The notes under the pieces are model-generated. The model worked only from the letters and a program-made list of their open reading frames with translations. It ran no database searches and was not told where the DNA came from. The translations under genes were made by a program, and so were the position numbers. A stretch of DNA of 64,000 nucleotides from JANNBN01 sp963763885 (lineage in GTDB: Bacteria > Actinomycetota > Acidimicrobiia > Acidimicrobiales > JANYDT01), in assembly GCA_963763885.1 (NCBI GenBank), contig CAVXQD010000003.1:434001-498000 (forward strand), in the 5' to 3' direction. Of this stretch, positions 1-8,084 are shown piece by piece (the stretch's first letter is position 1; each line of letters begins with the position of its first letter).

Positions 1-108
1 AACCAGTGCGGCAACGTCGACGTCCAAGCCGGTGGCGAAGGCCACAACGAAGCGTCGATAAGCGCGCTGACAAGTCAGGTCATTGAGTGGTGGCCCGCGC
101 AAGCTTGA
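1..108 (+). CDS. C-terminal end of a truncated gene, unknown function
   Basis: An open frame runs from the window edge to a TGA at 106-108 and ends ...SQVIEWWPAQA. It is convergent with the cyclase gene that ends at 142, which is the normal arrangement for two real gene ends here. Only 35 residues are visible, with no recognisable motif, so no function is assigned. The reverse strand is also partly open across this stretch, so the coding direction is not certain. Confidence 0.4.
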   Translation, partial: NQCGNVDVQAGGEGHNEASISALTSQVIEWWPAQA

Positions 109-141
109 CGTTTCGCCCCACCCACCCGGCAGCTTGGATAA

Positions 142-798
142 TCATGCGGTGGTACGGGCGTACGCCCTCACGGGGAACGTACCCAGCGCAACGAACTTCG
201 GTGGGGCAGCGGTGAACAGAAACTGGCCAACGTCGTGTAATTGCGACAGGCCCGTGAGGTGCTCGACGATGGGAATCCCTGCGGCGAGTAGTCCGCAATG
301 AGCGGGACGAGTGATGTCGCCGATGTCGTCGATGTTGACCGAGTCGATGCCCACAAGCGCAGCGCCACCATCCACCAAGTGGGCGACAGCGTCACGGGTA
401 AGGAAGGGGGCCTCGACGCCGTACTCGGTGGTGCCGAAGTGGCGATCCCAGCCGGTCATGAGCAGTACGGCCTTGCCTGCGATATCGATGCCTGCCAGTT
501 GTTCGGCTGCGATGCCACGATGCGAATGCGCTGTTGCGTCGACGAGTACCCCTGGTAGCTCGGCAACCCGGTTGACACCAACCTCGGCCAGGTCGCTTCC
601 GTCCTCGTAGTAGTGAAAAGGTACGTCTACATAGGTTCCAGTGTTGGCCACCATGCAGACCTTGCCGATAAGCATGCGGATTCCGTTGAATCGCTCTTCG
701 GAGGTGTCACGCGAAAGGTGATCGCTGAGCTCCGGGCCGGGGATACCTGGGTAGGTCAGCATGCCTTCGGTGATCTGGTGTGAAAGGTCGATAAGCAT
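142..798 (-). CDS. Cyclase family protein (kynurenine-formamidase-like metal hydrolase)
   Basis: A 218-residue protein of the cyclase/arylformamidase-like family, whose known members hydrolyse small amides or lactones with a bound metal. It begins MLIDLSHQITEG, the usual family start, and the conserved core segment lies at residues 51-62. The classical motif HxGTHxDxPxH is altered to NTGTYVDVPFH: the first two histidines are Asn and Tyr while Asp and the last His remain, so metal binding may differ. The ATG at 798 was chosen because the family homology starts there, although the frame is open further upstream. It is divergent from a LysR regulator at 905, which may control it. The natural substrate cannot be told from sequence. 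Confidence 0.85.
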   Translation of the reverse strand: MLIDLSHQITEGMLTYPGIPGPELSDHLSRDTSEERFNGIRMLIGKVCMVANTGTYVDVPFHYYEDGSDLAEVGVNRVAELPGVLVDATAHSHRGIAAEQLAGIDIAGKAVLLMTGWDRHFGTTEYGVEAPFLTRDAVAHLVDGGAALVGIDSVNIDDIGDITRPAHCGLLAAGIPIVEHLTGLSQLHDVGQFLFTAAPPKFVALGTFPVRAYARTTA

Positions 799-836
799 CT
801 GATGACTATGCCCGCAGCGCCGGCTTTTGTCGACCG

Positions 837-867
837 AGCATTCCTTGAACGATGTTGAAGGAATGCT
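837..867. promoter_or_regulatory. Probable LysR-type operator between divergent genes
   Basis: A perfect inverted repeat AGCATTCCTT at 837-846 and AAGGAATGCT at 858-867 is separated by 11 bases, matching the T-N11-A layout of LysR regulator sites. Outer arms CCGAGCA (834-840) and TGCTCGG (875-881) form a second dyad. It lies between the start of the cyclase gene (798) and the start of the LysR gene (905). Binding is inferred, not shown. Confidence 0.7.
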
Positions 868-904
868 TATGTATTGCTCGGTGAGAAGAACATAGGCTGT
901 CGGA

Positions 905-1807
905 ATGGATATCGACCCAAGACGATTGCTGACCTTGCAAGCGGTGCATCGCCAGGGCAGCGTGTCCGGAGCCGCGTCGGTCTTGCGCATCACGCCCTCC
1001 GCGGTTTCGCAACAGCTGGCAGCGTTGGAGCGCTCTACGGGCGTCGCACTGTTGGATAGAAGCGAACGTGCTGTGAGGCTGACCGCTGCTGGTGTCACGC
1101 TGCTTGGAGCCGCAGCGCAGATCGAGACAGCCATCGATGACGCAGCGGCAGAGCTTGGTCGGCGGCAGGTGTCGTTGGACGGAACGGTGGTGGTTGGTTC
1201 GTTCCAATCGGCAATCATCAGCCTGGTTTCACCGGCGTTGGTGGCGCTGCGAGAGCTGCACCCCGGGTTGCAGGTGCAAGTTCGCGAGGTTGCGGATGCA
1301 ACCGTGCCGCGGTTGGTTCGTTCGGGCGAAGTGGACCTCGGTACGGTTGAGGTGCGGTTGGACCGCACGGCGTTGCGAGGATTGACTGAGGTGCCGGTGC
1401 TGGACGACGCTTGGCAGGTGGTGGTGCCAGCGGCGTGGCGGGTGCGGTCTGTGAATCAGTTGGCGGGTCGGCCGTGGGTGTCGACGTTCGACGATGCGCG
1501 GGCCGATGCGCTGGGACGCCTGGCAGCGTTGTCCGGATTTCGTCCGGTGGTTGCGCATCGATGCGTGGAGTATCCATCCGTTCTCGCACTTGTGGCGGCC
1601 GGGGCCGGTGCTGCCGTGGTTCCGAGTCTGGCTTTGCGGCTGTTTGGGTCCGCGGCGGTGAAGCCGCTCCCGGCCCCGGGTCTTGGGTCGCGGACCATCA
1701 CCGTGCTGCACCGCACGTCTCGCCGCGAACCCACCGCTGCGGTGCGTTCTGTGGTTGAGGCCATTGCGACCGCTGCAGCTGTTGGGGCGCGGGTGAGCGG
1801 AACCTGA
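905..1807 (+). CDS. LysR family transcriptional regulator
   Basis: A 300-residue LysR-type regulator. Residues 1-60 form the winged helix-turn-helix (LLTLQAVHRQGSVSGAAS ... SAVSQQLAALE), followed by a LysR-substrate-binding domain from about residue 90 to the end. Length matches the family. It is divergent from the cyclase-family gene with a T-N11-A dyad between them, so it probably controls that gene and itself in response to a small effector. A cysteine-desulfurase-like gene follows 41 bases downstream on the same strand and could be co-transcribed. Confidence 0.9.
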   Translation: MDIDPRRLLTLQAVHRQGSVSGAASVLRITPSAVSQQLAALERSTGVALLDRSERAVRLTAAGVTLLGAAAQIETAIDDAAAELGRRQVSLDGTVVVGSFQSAIISLVSPALVALRELHPGLQVQVREVADATVPRLVRSGEVDLGTVEVRLDRTALRGLTEVPVLDDAWQVVVPAAWRVRSVNQLAGRPWVSTFDDARADALGRLAALSGFRPVVAHRCVEYPSVLALVAAGAGAAVVPSLALRLFGSAAVKPLPAPGLGSRTITVLHRTSRREPTAAVRSVVEAIATAAAVGARVSGT

Positions 1808-1847
1808 GGAGGTCGCTCCGGCTGGCCTGTCGCGCAATACTGGAACC

Positions 1848-3014
1848 ATGCAAGATGGCTTTCGGTCGCGGTTTCCTGGTTTGGCAGATGGGTGGGTTCG
1901 GTTAGACGGACCTGCCGGCACGCTGCCGGTTGATTCCTCCATCAACGCGATGCACAGCTACTACGCCAGCCCGGCCATGGCCAACACGGGCGGATACTTC
2001 GATGCCGCTCTGGAAACCGAAGCTATGGCAGAGCACGTGCGTGCTCTCGTCGGGCGGATCGTGGGTGCAGACAGCCAACAGGTGATCTTCGGCCAGAGTT
2101 CCACTGCGCTGGTGTTTGCATACACGCGGGCGCTGGCCAAGCACTGGTCAGCGTCGACGCGGATCATATGTACGCAGCTGGATCACGACTCCAATGTCAC
2201 GCCGTGGGTCTTGGCGGCGCGGGACGCGGGAGCCAGCATCACCATGCTCCCCGTCAATCCAGTCGATGGGTCGTTGGATCTCGCCGACCTCCACGCCCAT
2301 TTGCTGATGGGCAACGTGGCCTGGGTGGCCCTGTCCGGTGCGTCCAACCTCACCGGGTTTGCACCTGATCTGCGCGCGGCAGTCACCATGTGCCACTCTG
2401 CCGGTGCTCGCCTGCATGTGGATGCGGTTGCCCGGGCACCACACCTTCCAGTCGATGTGAACGGACTGGGAATCGATTCGCTGGTGACCTCGCCGTATAA
2501 ATGGTACGGACCGCATTCGGGCGTGCTGGTTCTGCAACCCGAGCTGATGCGTGGCGTCGAGCCGTATCGCGTCCGCCCAGCTGACTACGACGGTCCATCT
2601 CGATGGGAGACTGGCACCAAGGCATACGAGGCGATTGCCGGCATCGGTGGCGCTGCGGAGTTCATGTTGGAAACCCCAATGGAGTCGGTGCTTCGGGGTG
2701 AGACTGCGAAGTTGGCGCGGTTGGAGTCGGGTCTGCGCGCGCTGGCAGGTGTCACGGTGCACGCTCCGGTGGGTGCCGAGGGGCGAGCCCCCACCACCAT
2801 CTTCAACGTCGAAGGTATGAGCCCAGACGATGTGGCCCGGTCCCTGGCTGCGCGTCGCATCGCCGTGTGGAGCGGAGACAACTATGCGTGCGAACTGGTT
2901 GATGCGATGGGACTACGTGCAGGTGGCGGGGCGGTCCGTGCCGGGATCGTGCGCTACACCTCCGATGCCGACATCGACGCACTACTTGACGCTGTGGCGG
3001 AACTGCGACCCTAA
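1848..3014 (+). CDS. Cysteine desulfurase-like aminotransferase class V enzyme
   Basis: A 388-residue PLP enzyme of fold type I, class V. The likely Schiff-base lysine is K218 in SPYKWYGPHSG, and VDAVARAPH (191-199) holds the PLP-ring aspartate. This matches the cysteine-desulfurase-like subgroup rather than IscS or SufS: there is no iron-sulfur assembly gene nearby, and the lysine context SPYKWYGPH belongs to the subgroup. The substrate is unknown. It sits downstream of the LysR gene on the same strand and ends convergent with tetR across a 39-bp palindrome. Confidence 0.85.
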   Translation: MQDGFRSRFPGLADGWVRLDGPAGTLPVDSSINAMHSYYASPAMANTGGYFDAALETEAMAEHVRALVGRIVGADSQQVIFGQSSTALVFAYTRALAKHWSASTRIICTQLDHDSNVTPWVLAARDAGASITMLPVNPVDGSLDLADLHAHLLMGNVAWVALSGASNLTGFAPDLRAAVTMCHSAGARLHVDAVARAPHLPVDVNGLGIDSLVTSPYKWYGPHSGVLVLQPELMRGVEPYRVRPADYDGPSRWETGTKAYEAIAGIGGAAEFMLETPMESVLRGETAKLARLESGLRALAGVTVHAPVGAEGRAPTTIFNVEGMSPDDVARSLAARRIAVWSGDNYACELVDAMGLRAGGGAVRAGIVRYTSDADIDALLDAVAELRP

Positions 3015-3025
3015 GCGTACATAGC

Positions 3026-3064
3026 GTGTGCACGGAGTCGGTTCGGGACCGACATAGTGCACAC
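3026..3064. terminator. 39-bp palindrome at convergent gene ends, probable bidirectional terminator
   Basis: Arms GTGTGCACGGAGTCGGT and ACCGACATAGTGCACAC surround a 5-base loop, with two mismatched positions in the stem. It fills the gap between the stop of the class V aminotransferase (3014) and the end of tetR (3065). A second, perfect copy lies at 10447-10485 in the same kind of convergent junction. There is no strong U tract, so termination is inferred from position and stem. Confidence 0.7.
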
Positions 3065-3670
3065 TTATCCGCCCATCATCCGTCGGAAAGTGGGTTCGAA
3101 TACGGTGACCCAGGTCCGCAGCATCGTGTCGTCGTCGAGGTCGAGTTTCGGTTGGCCGGTGAGCCAATCACTCAGACGGAAAAAGATGAGCGAACCGACG
3201 AACAACACGGCGAGCGCGTTAGCGTCCAGGTCGGGAAACCGATCACCAATAAGCGCGCTGACGGTATCGGCCATCCGCTTATAGGCAATCTCATCGTTGG
3301 CTAGTTGTTGGCGGCGGACAGCTTCTGGAAGTTGGGCGGCGTCGCGCAGCATGATCACGGCCACTTCCCGGGACTCTTCCGCGTCTCGGAGAATCAGTGC
3401 GCCGATGGCGGTGAGGTAGGGCCGCAGATCGGCAGGGTCGGGAACCGGAATCCCCACGGCATTGTCGTAGATGCGGTTGCCGCGCTGCAGTTGCTCGGCG
3501 AACACCGCTTCGATCAGGACGTCTTTCGACGCGAAGTGCCGATGCACTCCGCCTGATCCTTTTTTCAGCCCGACAGCAACCTCGATCTGCGCAACGGTTG
3601 TTGCCTTGATCCCTTGTTGGGCGAAGAGTCTCGATGCCTCGCGGACGATCCGATCGCGCGTTGAGTCCAT
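3065..3670 (-). CDS. TetR family transcriptional regulator
   Basis: A 201-residue TetR-type repressor. The N-terminal helix-turn-helix is clear: residues 1-50 include TRDRIVREASRLFAQQG, ATTVAQIEVAVGLKKGSG and GVHRHFASKDVLIEAVF. The C-terminal ligand-binding half is of TetR_C type and does not reveal the ligand. The start at 3670 is the first methionine before the HTH. It is divergent from a cytochrome P450 gene with only 48 bases between them, and that gap holds a near-perfect palindrome, so it very likely represses the P450 and itself. Confidence 0.88.
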   Translation of the reverse strand: MDSTRDRIVREASRLFAQQGIKATTVAQIEVAVGLKKGSGGVHRHFASKDVLIEAVFAEQLQRGNRIYDNAVGIPVPDPADLRPYLTAIGALILRDAEESREVAVIMLRDAAQLPEAVRRQQLANDEIAYKRMADTVSALIGDRFPDLDANALAVLFVGSLIFFRLSDWLTGQPKLDLDDDTMLRTWVTVFEPTFRRMMGG

Positions 3671-3692
3671 CCAAAGAAAGTACTTGCTTTGG
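3671..3692. promoter_or_regulatory. Probable TetR operator
   Basis: A 22-bp near-perfect palindrome: CCAAAG and CTTTGG flank AAGTACTT, and only one base pair fails to match. It directly abuts the tetR start codon within the 48-bp divergent gap to the P450 gene, where bound repressor could block both promoters. Binding by the neighbouring TetR is inferred. Confidence 0.7.
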
Positions 3693-3718
3693 TATCGGTC
3701 TGTAGTGATGATGGCCCT

Positions 3719-5026
3719 ATGAGTGCACCCGGGGGCCCGGCGGTCCAGATCAATCGTTCGTTCTTCCGGTCGTTGCGCGCATTCGACGCGAACCGTCTTC
3801 TGTGGTTCGATACGGCTGCGGCTGCGGGTCCGGTCACGCAGCTGCGTTTTGGACGAGTGAAAACGTGGGTAGTCACCGATCCGGCAGTCGCGAAGCAAAT
3901 GCTGATCGCCGATGGGGCCAGTTGGGAGCGTCCGCCAGCAGCTTATGTACCCATTCGACTTGGGATTGGCGAGAACCTCTTCACACAGACCGATGCCTCG
4001 TGGGCGCTCTTGCAGCCGGACGTTGCTCCCGCATTTCGGCGTAGAGCGTTGGAGCAGAGGTTGGGGTCAATGGGGGAGATCATGGATGAGACATTGCGGG
4101 CTTGGTCCGATGGGCAGTTCATCGACGTTGAGTTGGAGACCGGCGCATTGGCATTGCAGCTTGCGGCTTGGGTTCTGTTCGGCGACAGGTTGGAGTTGAG
4201 CCGCGCTCAGAATCTGGCGGCCCACCAGCGGGCCGTGGTGGAATGGGTTGGACATCGAATCGGCCGGGTGTATTCCGCAGTTCCAGTTGCGTGGGGGCGG
4301 GCGGCAAAAGAGATGCGGGTACATAGTGCTGCGCTAAATTCGTATGCAGACGAAGTAGTTGCCGCTGCTCGAAATCGGCCGGAGTCGAGCGATGACACAG
4401 TTGGACTGCTTCTCAAGGCGAAGCCTGGCGGGCGCCCCCTATCTGCGGCGGACCTTCGGTCCCACGTGTTGGGGCTGCTCCTGGCGGGGAACGAAACGAC
4501 CGCTGCCGCGTTGACCTGGGCGTTGATCAACGCAGCGCGTTCGCCTGACGAGTGGGCGCTCCTTCGCAATGATCCGACCCCGGAGCGTGCACGAACGTTT
4601 GTCGAAGAAACGCTACGGCTGACGCCGGCGGTGTGGGGGTTCTCCAGGCGTCCAAAGCGGCGTGGACTTGTACTTGCAGGAGAAGTTGTGGCTCGGACGG
4701 GAGTAGTCACGGTGTATCTGCGAGGGATGAACCGTGACCCAAATCGGTGGACCGAACCTTTGGCGTTTCGCCCGGCCAGACACAGTGCCTCCACAGACGA
4801 CGGCGGTTCCGACACCGAGGGGCGCGCTGCACTTCTTGCGTTCGGTCTTGGCCCCCGAGGCTGCATCGGTCAGCACTTGGCGATGGCGGAGATGATCGAA
4901 GTGCTCCCGCGGCTTGCTGCCCTCGGCGACGTGCGGATCGACCAAGCCGTGGTCGAGGACCCAAGCTTCGCCCTGCGCGTCAAGGGCGGGCTCCAGGCCT
5001 GCTTCGTGCCAGTCGCTGCCCCCTAA
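3719..5026 (+). CDS. Cytochrome P450 monooxygenase
   Basis: A 435-residue soluble bacterial P450. The I-helix oxygen-activation motif AGNETT, the K-helix ExxR (ETLR) and the heme-binding loop FGLGPRGCIG with ligand Cys382 are all present, so it should be active. Its electron partners, a ferredoxin and a reductase, are not in this window. The ATG at 3719 was taken because it lies right after the tetR intergenic palindrome and precedes a typical N terminus. TetR control is likely. The substrate cannot be predicted; catabolism or modification of a hydrophobic compound is the general role. Confidence 0.92.
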   Translation: MSAPGGPAVQINRSFFRSLRAFDANRLLWFDTAAAAGPVTQLRFGRVKTWVVTDPAVAKQMLIADGASWERPPAAYVPIRLGIGENLFTQTDASWALLQPDVAPAFRRRALEQRLGSMGEIMDETLRAWSDGQFIDVELETGALALQLAAWVLFGDRLELSRAQNLAAHQRAVVEWVGHRIGRVYSAVPVAWGRAAKEMRVHSAALNSYADEVVAAARNRPESSDDTVGLLLKAKPGGRPLSAADLRSHVLGLLLAGNETTAAALTWALINAARSPDEWALLRNDPTPERARTFVEETLRLTPAVWGFSRRPKRRGLVLAGEVVARTGVVTVYLRGMNRDPNRWTEPLAFRPARHSASTDDGGSDTEGRAALLAFGLGPRGCIGQHLAMAEMIEVLPRLAALGDVRIDQAVVEDPSFALRVKGGLQACFVPVAAP

Positions 5027-5170
5027 GGCGCAAGTCGTTTAGTCGAGGTCAGCGGGCAACGTTACGGCGCCAGGGCCAAAAGGCGCCGAGAGTTTCTGTA
5101 GTGCGGCACCGGCACGACACCGGTGCGGGAAATCACCTCGCAACGCAATTAGGAGGTGGATTGCGCCCAG

Positions 5171-5670
5171 CCAAATGGGTTGCTCACCTCGGGTTCGCTC
5201 CGTCCCTCCGCTCACCACTCGGCCGCGCCCAGTCAAATGGGTTGCTCACCTCGGGTTCGCTCCGTCCCTCCGCTCACCACTCGGCCGCGCCCAGTCAAAT
5301 GGGTTGCTCACCTCGGGTTCGCTCCGTCCCTCCGCTCACCACTCGGCCGCGCCCAGTCAAATGGGTTGCTCACCTCGGGTTCGCTCCGTCCCTCCGCTCA
5401 CCACTCGGCCGCGCCCAGTCAAATGGGTTGCTCACCTCGGGTTCGCTCCGTCCCTCCGCTCACCACTCGGCCGCGCCCAGTCAAATGGGTTGCTCACCTC
5501 GGGTTCGCTCCGTCCCTCCGCTCACCACTCGGCCGCGCCCAGTCAAATGGGTTGCTCACCTCGGGTTCGCTCCGTCCCTCCGCTCACCACTCGGCCGCGC
5601 CCAGTCAAATGGGTTGCTCACCTCGGGTTCGCTCCGTCCCTCCGCTCACCACTCGGCCGCGCCCGGCGTT
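5171..5670. repeat. Eight-copy 62-bp tandem repeat array
   Basis: Eight near-identical 62-bp units run head to tail with no spacers: the motif CAAATGGGTTGCTCACCTCG recurs at about 5172, 5234, 5296 and so on to 5606. It is the largest cluster of an interspersed repeat also found at 29777, 36744, 42034, 44128, 45241 and 49404. The array lies between the convergent ends of the P450 gene (5026) and the molybdopterin hydroxylase gene (5688). Before it, 5027-5152 has no gene, only a small hairpin (GCACCGG 5106-5112, CCGGTGC 5120-5126). Because 62 is not a multiple of 3 and the unit lacks forward stops, all three forward frames stay open; this is not taken as coding. Confidence 0.95.
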
Positions 5671-5687
5671 GGGGGCGACCTCTCTCG

Positions 5688-7970
5688 CTACGCGTTCTGA
5701 ATTGCTTGCCAGACTCGTTCTGGGGTGGTTGGCATGTCGATGTGGCGGACGCCGAGGTGTGAGACAGCGTCGACCACTGCGTTCTGGATGGCCGGCGTTG
5801 AACCAATGGTGCCGGACTCGCCGATGCCTTTGGCCCCAAGCGGGTTGCGGAACGTGGGGGTTTCGGTGTTGTACGTCTCGAAACTTGGCAACTCTGCCGC
5901 AGACGGGATGCTGTAGTCCACGAGTGTGGCGGTGACTGGATTGCCGTCCTCGTCGTAACGCACCCACTCGTAGAGAGCCTGCGCGGCACCCTGAGCAATG
6001 CCACCATGCTGCTGGCCCTTGACCAACATCGGGTTGAGGATCTTGCCGCAGTCGTCCACCGCAATGTGGCGGAGCAGCTCAACCTTGCCGGTGTCCTGAT
6101 CGACCTCGACAACGGCAACATGTGCACCGAACGGGAACGTGGAAGCCTGGCCGTCGAAATCGTGCGAGTGCGACAAACCCGTTTCCATACCCTCTGGCAA
6201 CTTGCTGGCATCGTTGGCGGCTGCAGCAAGCTCTGCCCAGGTGAGCGACCGTGATGGAACACCGGCCACATGCAACGTGCCTTCGCCCTTGACGATGTCA
6301 TCTGCGCTGGCCTCAAGCAGGTGAGCCGCGATGAGCTTTGCCTTCTCCAGCACCTTGCCGGCAGCGACGTACACGCCAGAGCCGCCGACCTGCAGCGAAC
6401 GCGATCCCATGGTGCCGGAACCCTTTGGAACCTGGTCCGTGTCGGACTCGACGAAACGAACCTGTTCCATTGGAACGCCGAGCTGATCGGAGACGAGCAT
6501 GGCCATCATGGTGGAGTGACCCTGGCCGTGGCTGCTGGTGCCTGACTTGGCGACGATGGTGCCGTCGGATTCCACTTCGACGCCGGTCCACTCGACGTGC
6601 AGACCAAACGGTGCGGTGATCTCCACGTACGTAGAGAGGCCAACGCCCAGAAGCTTGCGGTCCCCTGCCGCGCGGCGGCGCGCCTGCTCGGCAAGGAGGC
6701 CGGTGTAGTCCGCCTTCTCGAGTGCGACGTCCAGCGCCTTCTCGTAGTTGCCGCTGTCATAGGCGGCGCCGGTTGACGTCATCATGGGGAAGTCCGCGGG
6801 CTGCAGCAGATTGCGGCGTCGAAGCTCTGCTGGGTCGATGCCCAACTGATCTGCGGCCATGTCCATGGCACGCTCAAGCATCTGCGTTGCTTCGGGCCGT
6901 CCTGCGCCACGATATGCACCTGTTGACGTTGTGTTGGTGACGACGGAACGGGCTTGGTAGTGCAGCTTAGGAATCAGATAGGTGCCGTGCGACATTGTCT
7001 GTGTGCCTACGATGAGCATTGCGCCGACCATTGGGTACGCGCCGGCCTCACCGGTGACGTCGGCCTTCATGCCGGTGATCTTGCCGTCCTTGGTGAAACC
7101 CATCTGGCAGTTGAGCACCATGCCGCGGCCTTGGACGAGCGACAGCATGTTTTCCGAACGAGTCTCGAACCAACGCACCGGCACCCCGAGTTCACGAGCC
7201 GCGTACGTGGCAAGGATGTACTCGACGTACATGGCAGCCTTTGGTCCGAATCCACCACCGACAGCAGGGCAAACAACACGCAAGTTGGCAGGGTCGATAT
7301 CAAGCGTGCGTTCCAGTTCACCCTTGATGGTGTGAGGCGCCTGCGTGGATGTCCAACACGTCAGCCGACCGTTCTCTGGAACGACGAGGATGCCGTTGAC
7401 TTCCATCGGCACACCTGCCAGGCGCTGGCTGACCGTACGCGAACTGACGATTACCTCTGCGCCGTCGAGTGCGTTCTCGTCGCCCAGGGCCGTTGGGAAC
7501 ACAACGTTTGTGCCTGCTTCCTCGAACAGCAACGGTGCATCGGCGGCGAGTGCGGCCTCTGGGTCGATGACAGCAGGAAGGATGTCGATGTCGACGACGA
7601 CCTGCTCGGCGGCGTCTGTGCCTTGCGCTCGAGAGTCCGAGACGATTGCGGCAACGATGTCACCGACGAAGCGCACCTTGCCCTTGGCTAACACCGGCCG
7701 GTTCATAGTTGCCGGGAAGAACCCGACGGCCTGAAAGTCTGGCAACGAGGTGTTGTCGGCGGTATAGATCGCCTTGACGCCGGGCATGGTGAGCGCTTCG
7801 GAAATGTCGACGCTATTCAAGCGACCGTGGGCCACGTTGGACCGAACGAACACGATGGACAGCGTGCCGACCGGCGTCATGTCGTCCACATACGTGGCGG
7901 CACCCTCCAGTAATTGTGGGTCCTCCCGACGAAGAACGGAGTTGCCGAGGATCGAGCCTGCGATGGCCAT
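5688..7970 (-). CDS. Molybdopterin-binding subunit of a xanthine dehydrogenase/CO dehydrogenase-type hydroxylase
   Basis: A 760-residue large subunit of the molybdenum hydroxylase family. The N terminus (GNSVLRREDPQLLEGAATY) and the Moco-binding domains are typical, and the base-catalyst glutamate is in GAKGIGESG near the C terminus. The active-site loop reads AYRGAGR, the pattern of form II (CoxL-like) enzymes, not the AYxCSFR of true aerobic CO dehydrogenase. It normally needs an FAD subunit and a 2Fe-2S subunit, neither of which is present next to it. It is divergent from ftsH. The substrate is probably a heterocycle or aldehyde rather than CO. Confidence 0.88.
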   Translation of the reverse strand: MAIAGSILGNSVLRREDPQLLEGAATYVDDMTPVGTLSIVFVRSNVAHGRLNSVDISEALTMPGVKAIYTADNTSLPDFQAVGFFPATMNRPVLAKGKVRFVGDIVAAIVSDSRAQGTDAAEQVVVDIDILPAVIDPEAALAADAPLLFEEAGTNVVFPTALGDENALDGAEVIVSSRTVSQRLAGVPMEVNGILVVPENGRLTCWTSTQAPHTIKGELERTLDIDPANLRVVCPAVGGGFGPKAAMYVEYILATYAARELGVPVRWFETRSENMLSLVQGRGMVLNCQMGFTKDGKITGMKADVTGEAGAYPMVGAMLIVGTQTMSHGTYLIPKLHYQARSVVTNTTSTGAYRGAGRPEATQMLERAMDMAADQLGIDPAELRRRNLLQPADFPMMTSTGAAYDSGNYEKALDVALEKADYTGLLAEQARRRAAGDRKLLGVGLSTYVEITAPFGLHVEWTGVEVESDGTIVAKSGTSSHGQGHSTMMAMLVSDQLGVPMEQVRFVESDTDQVPKGSGTMGSRSLQVGGSGVYVAAGKVLEKAKLIAAHLLEASADDIVKGEGTLHVAGVPSRSLTWAELAAAANDASKLPEGMETGLSHSHDFDGQASTFPFGAHVAVVEVDQDTGKVELLRHIAVDDCGKILNPMLVKGQQHGGIAQGAAQALYEWVRYDEDGNPVTATLVDYSIPSAAELPSFETYNTETPTFRNPLGAKGIGESGTIGSTPAIQNAVVDAVSHLGVRHIDMPTTPERVWQAIQNA

Positions 7971-8084
7971 GTGTGGCTCCAGTAGTTGAAGAAAAACGGT
8001 CTGGTGCGACCATAGTCACGGACACCCCACTTAGGTGAACCCAGAAGAACCCCATTGTCATACTGGGTCAGTACGCTGTCTCTT

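Noticed and set aside
799..1368. N-terminal extension of the cyclase gene over the LysR gene
   Set aside because: The extension is Thr/Ser/Arg-rich antisense reading of the regulator gene; family homology begins at the ATG at 798.
3671..3718. Sigma-70 promoter for the P450 gene
   Set aside because: No convincing -35/-10 pair could be picked out in this short GC-rich gap, so only the palindrome is reported.
5171..5670. CRISPR array
   Set aside because: Units are contiguous and identical throughout, with no unique spacers and no cas genes; this is a tandem repeat.
5171..5670. tRNA-derived origin, from the TTCGCTCC/TTCAACTCC stretch resembling a T-arm
   Set aside because: The flanking bases do not form a T-stem and no anticodon or acceptor structure is present, so the likeness is superficial.
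4747..5935. Three long forward open frames running through the tandem array
   Set aside because: The 62-bp unit lacks forward stop codons and is not a multiple of three, so all frames stay open by repetition. No ribosome site, no homology, and the frames overlap the P450 and hydroxylase genes.
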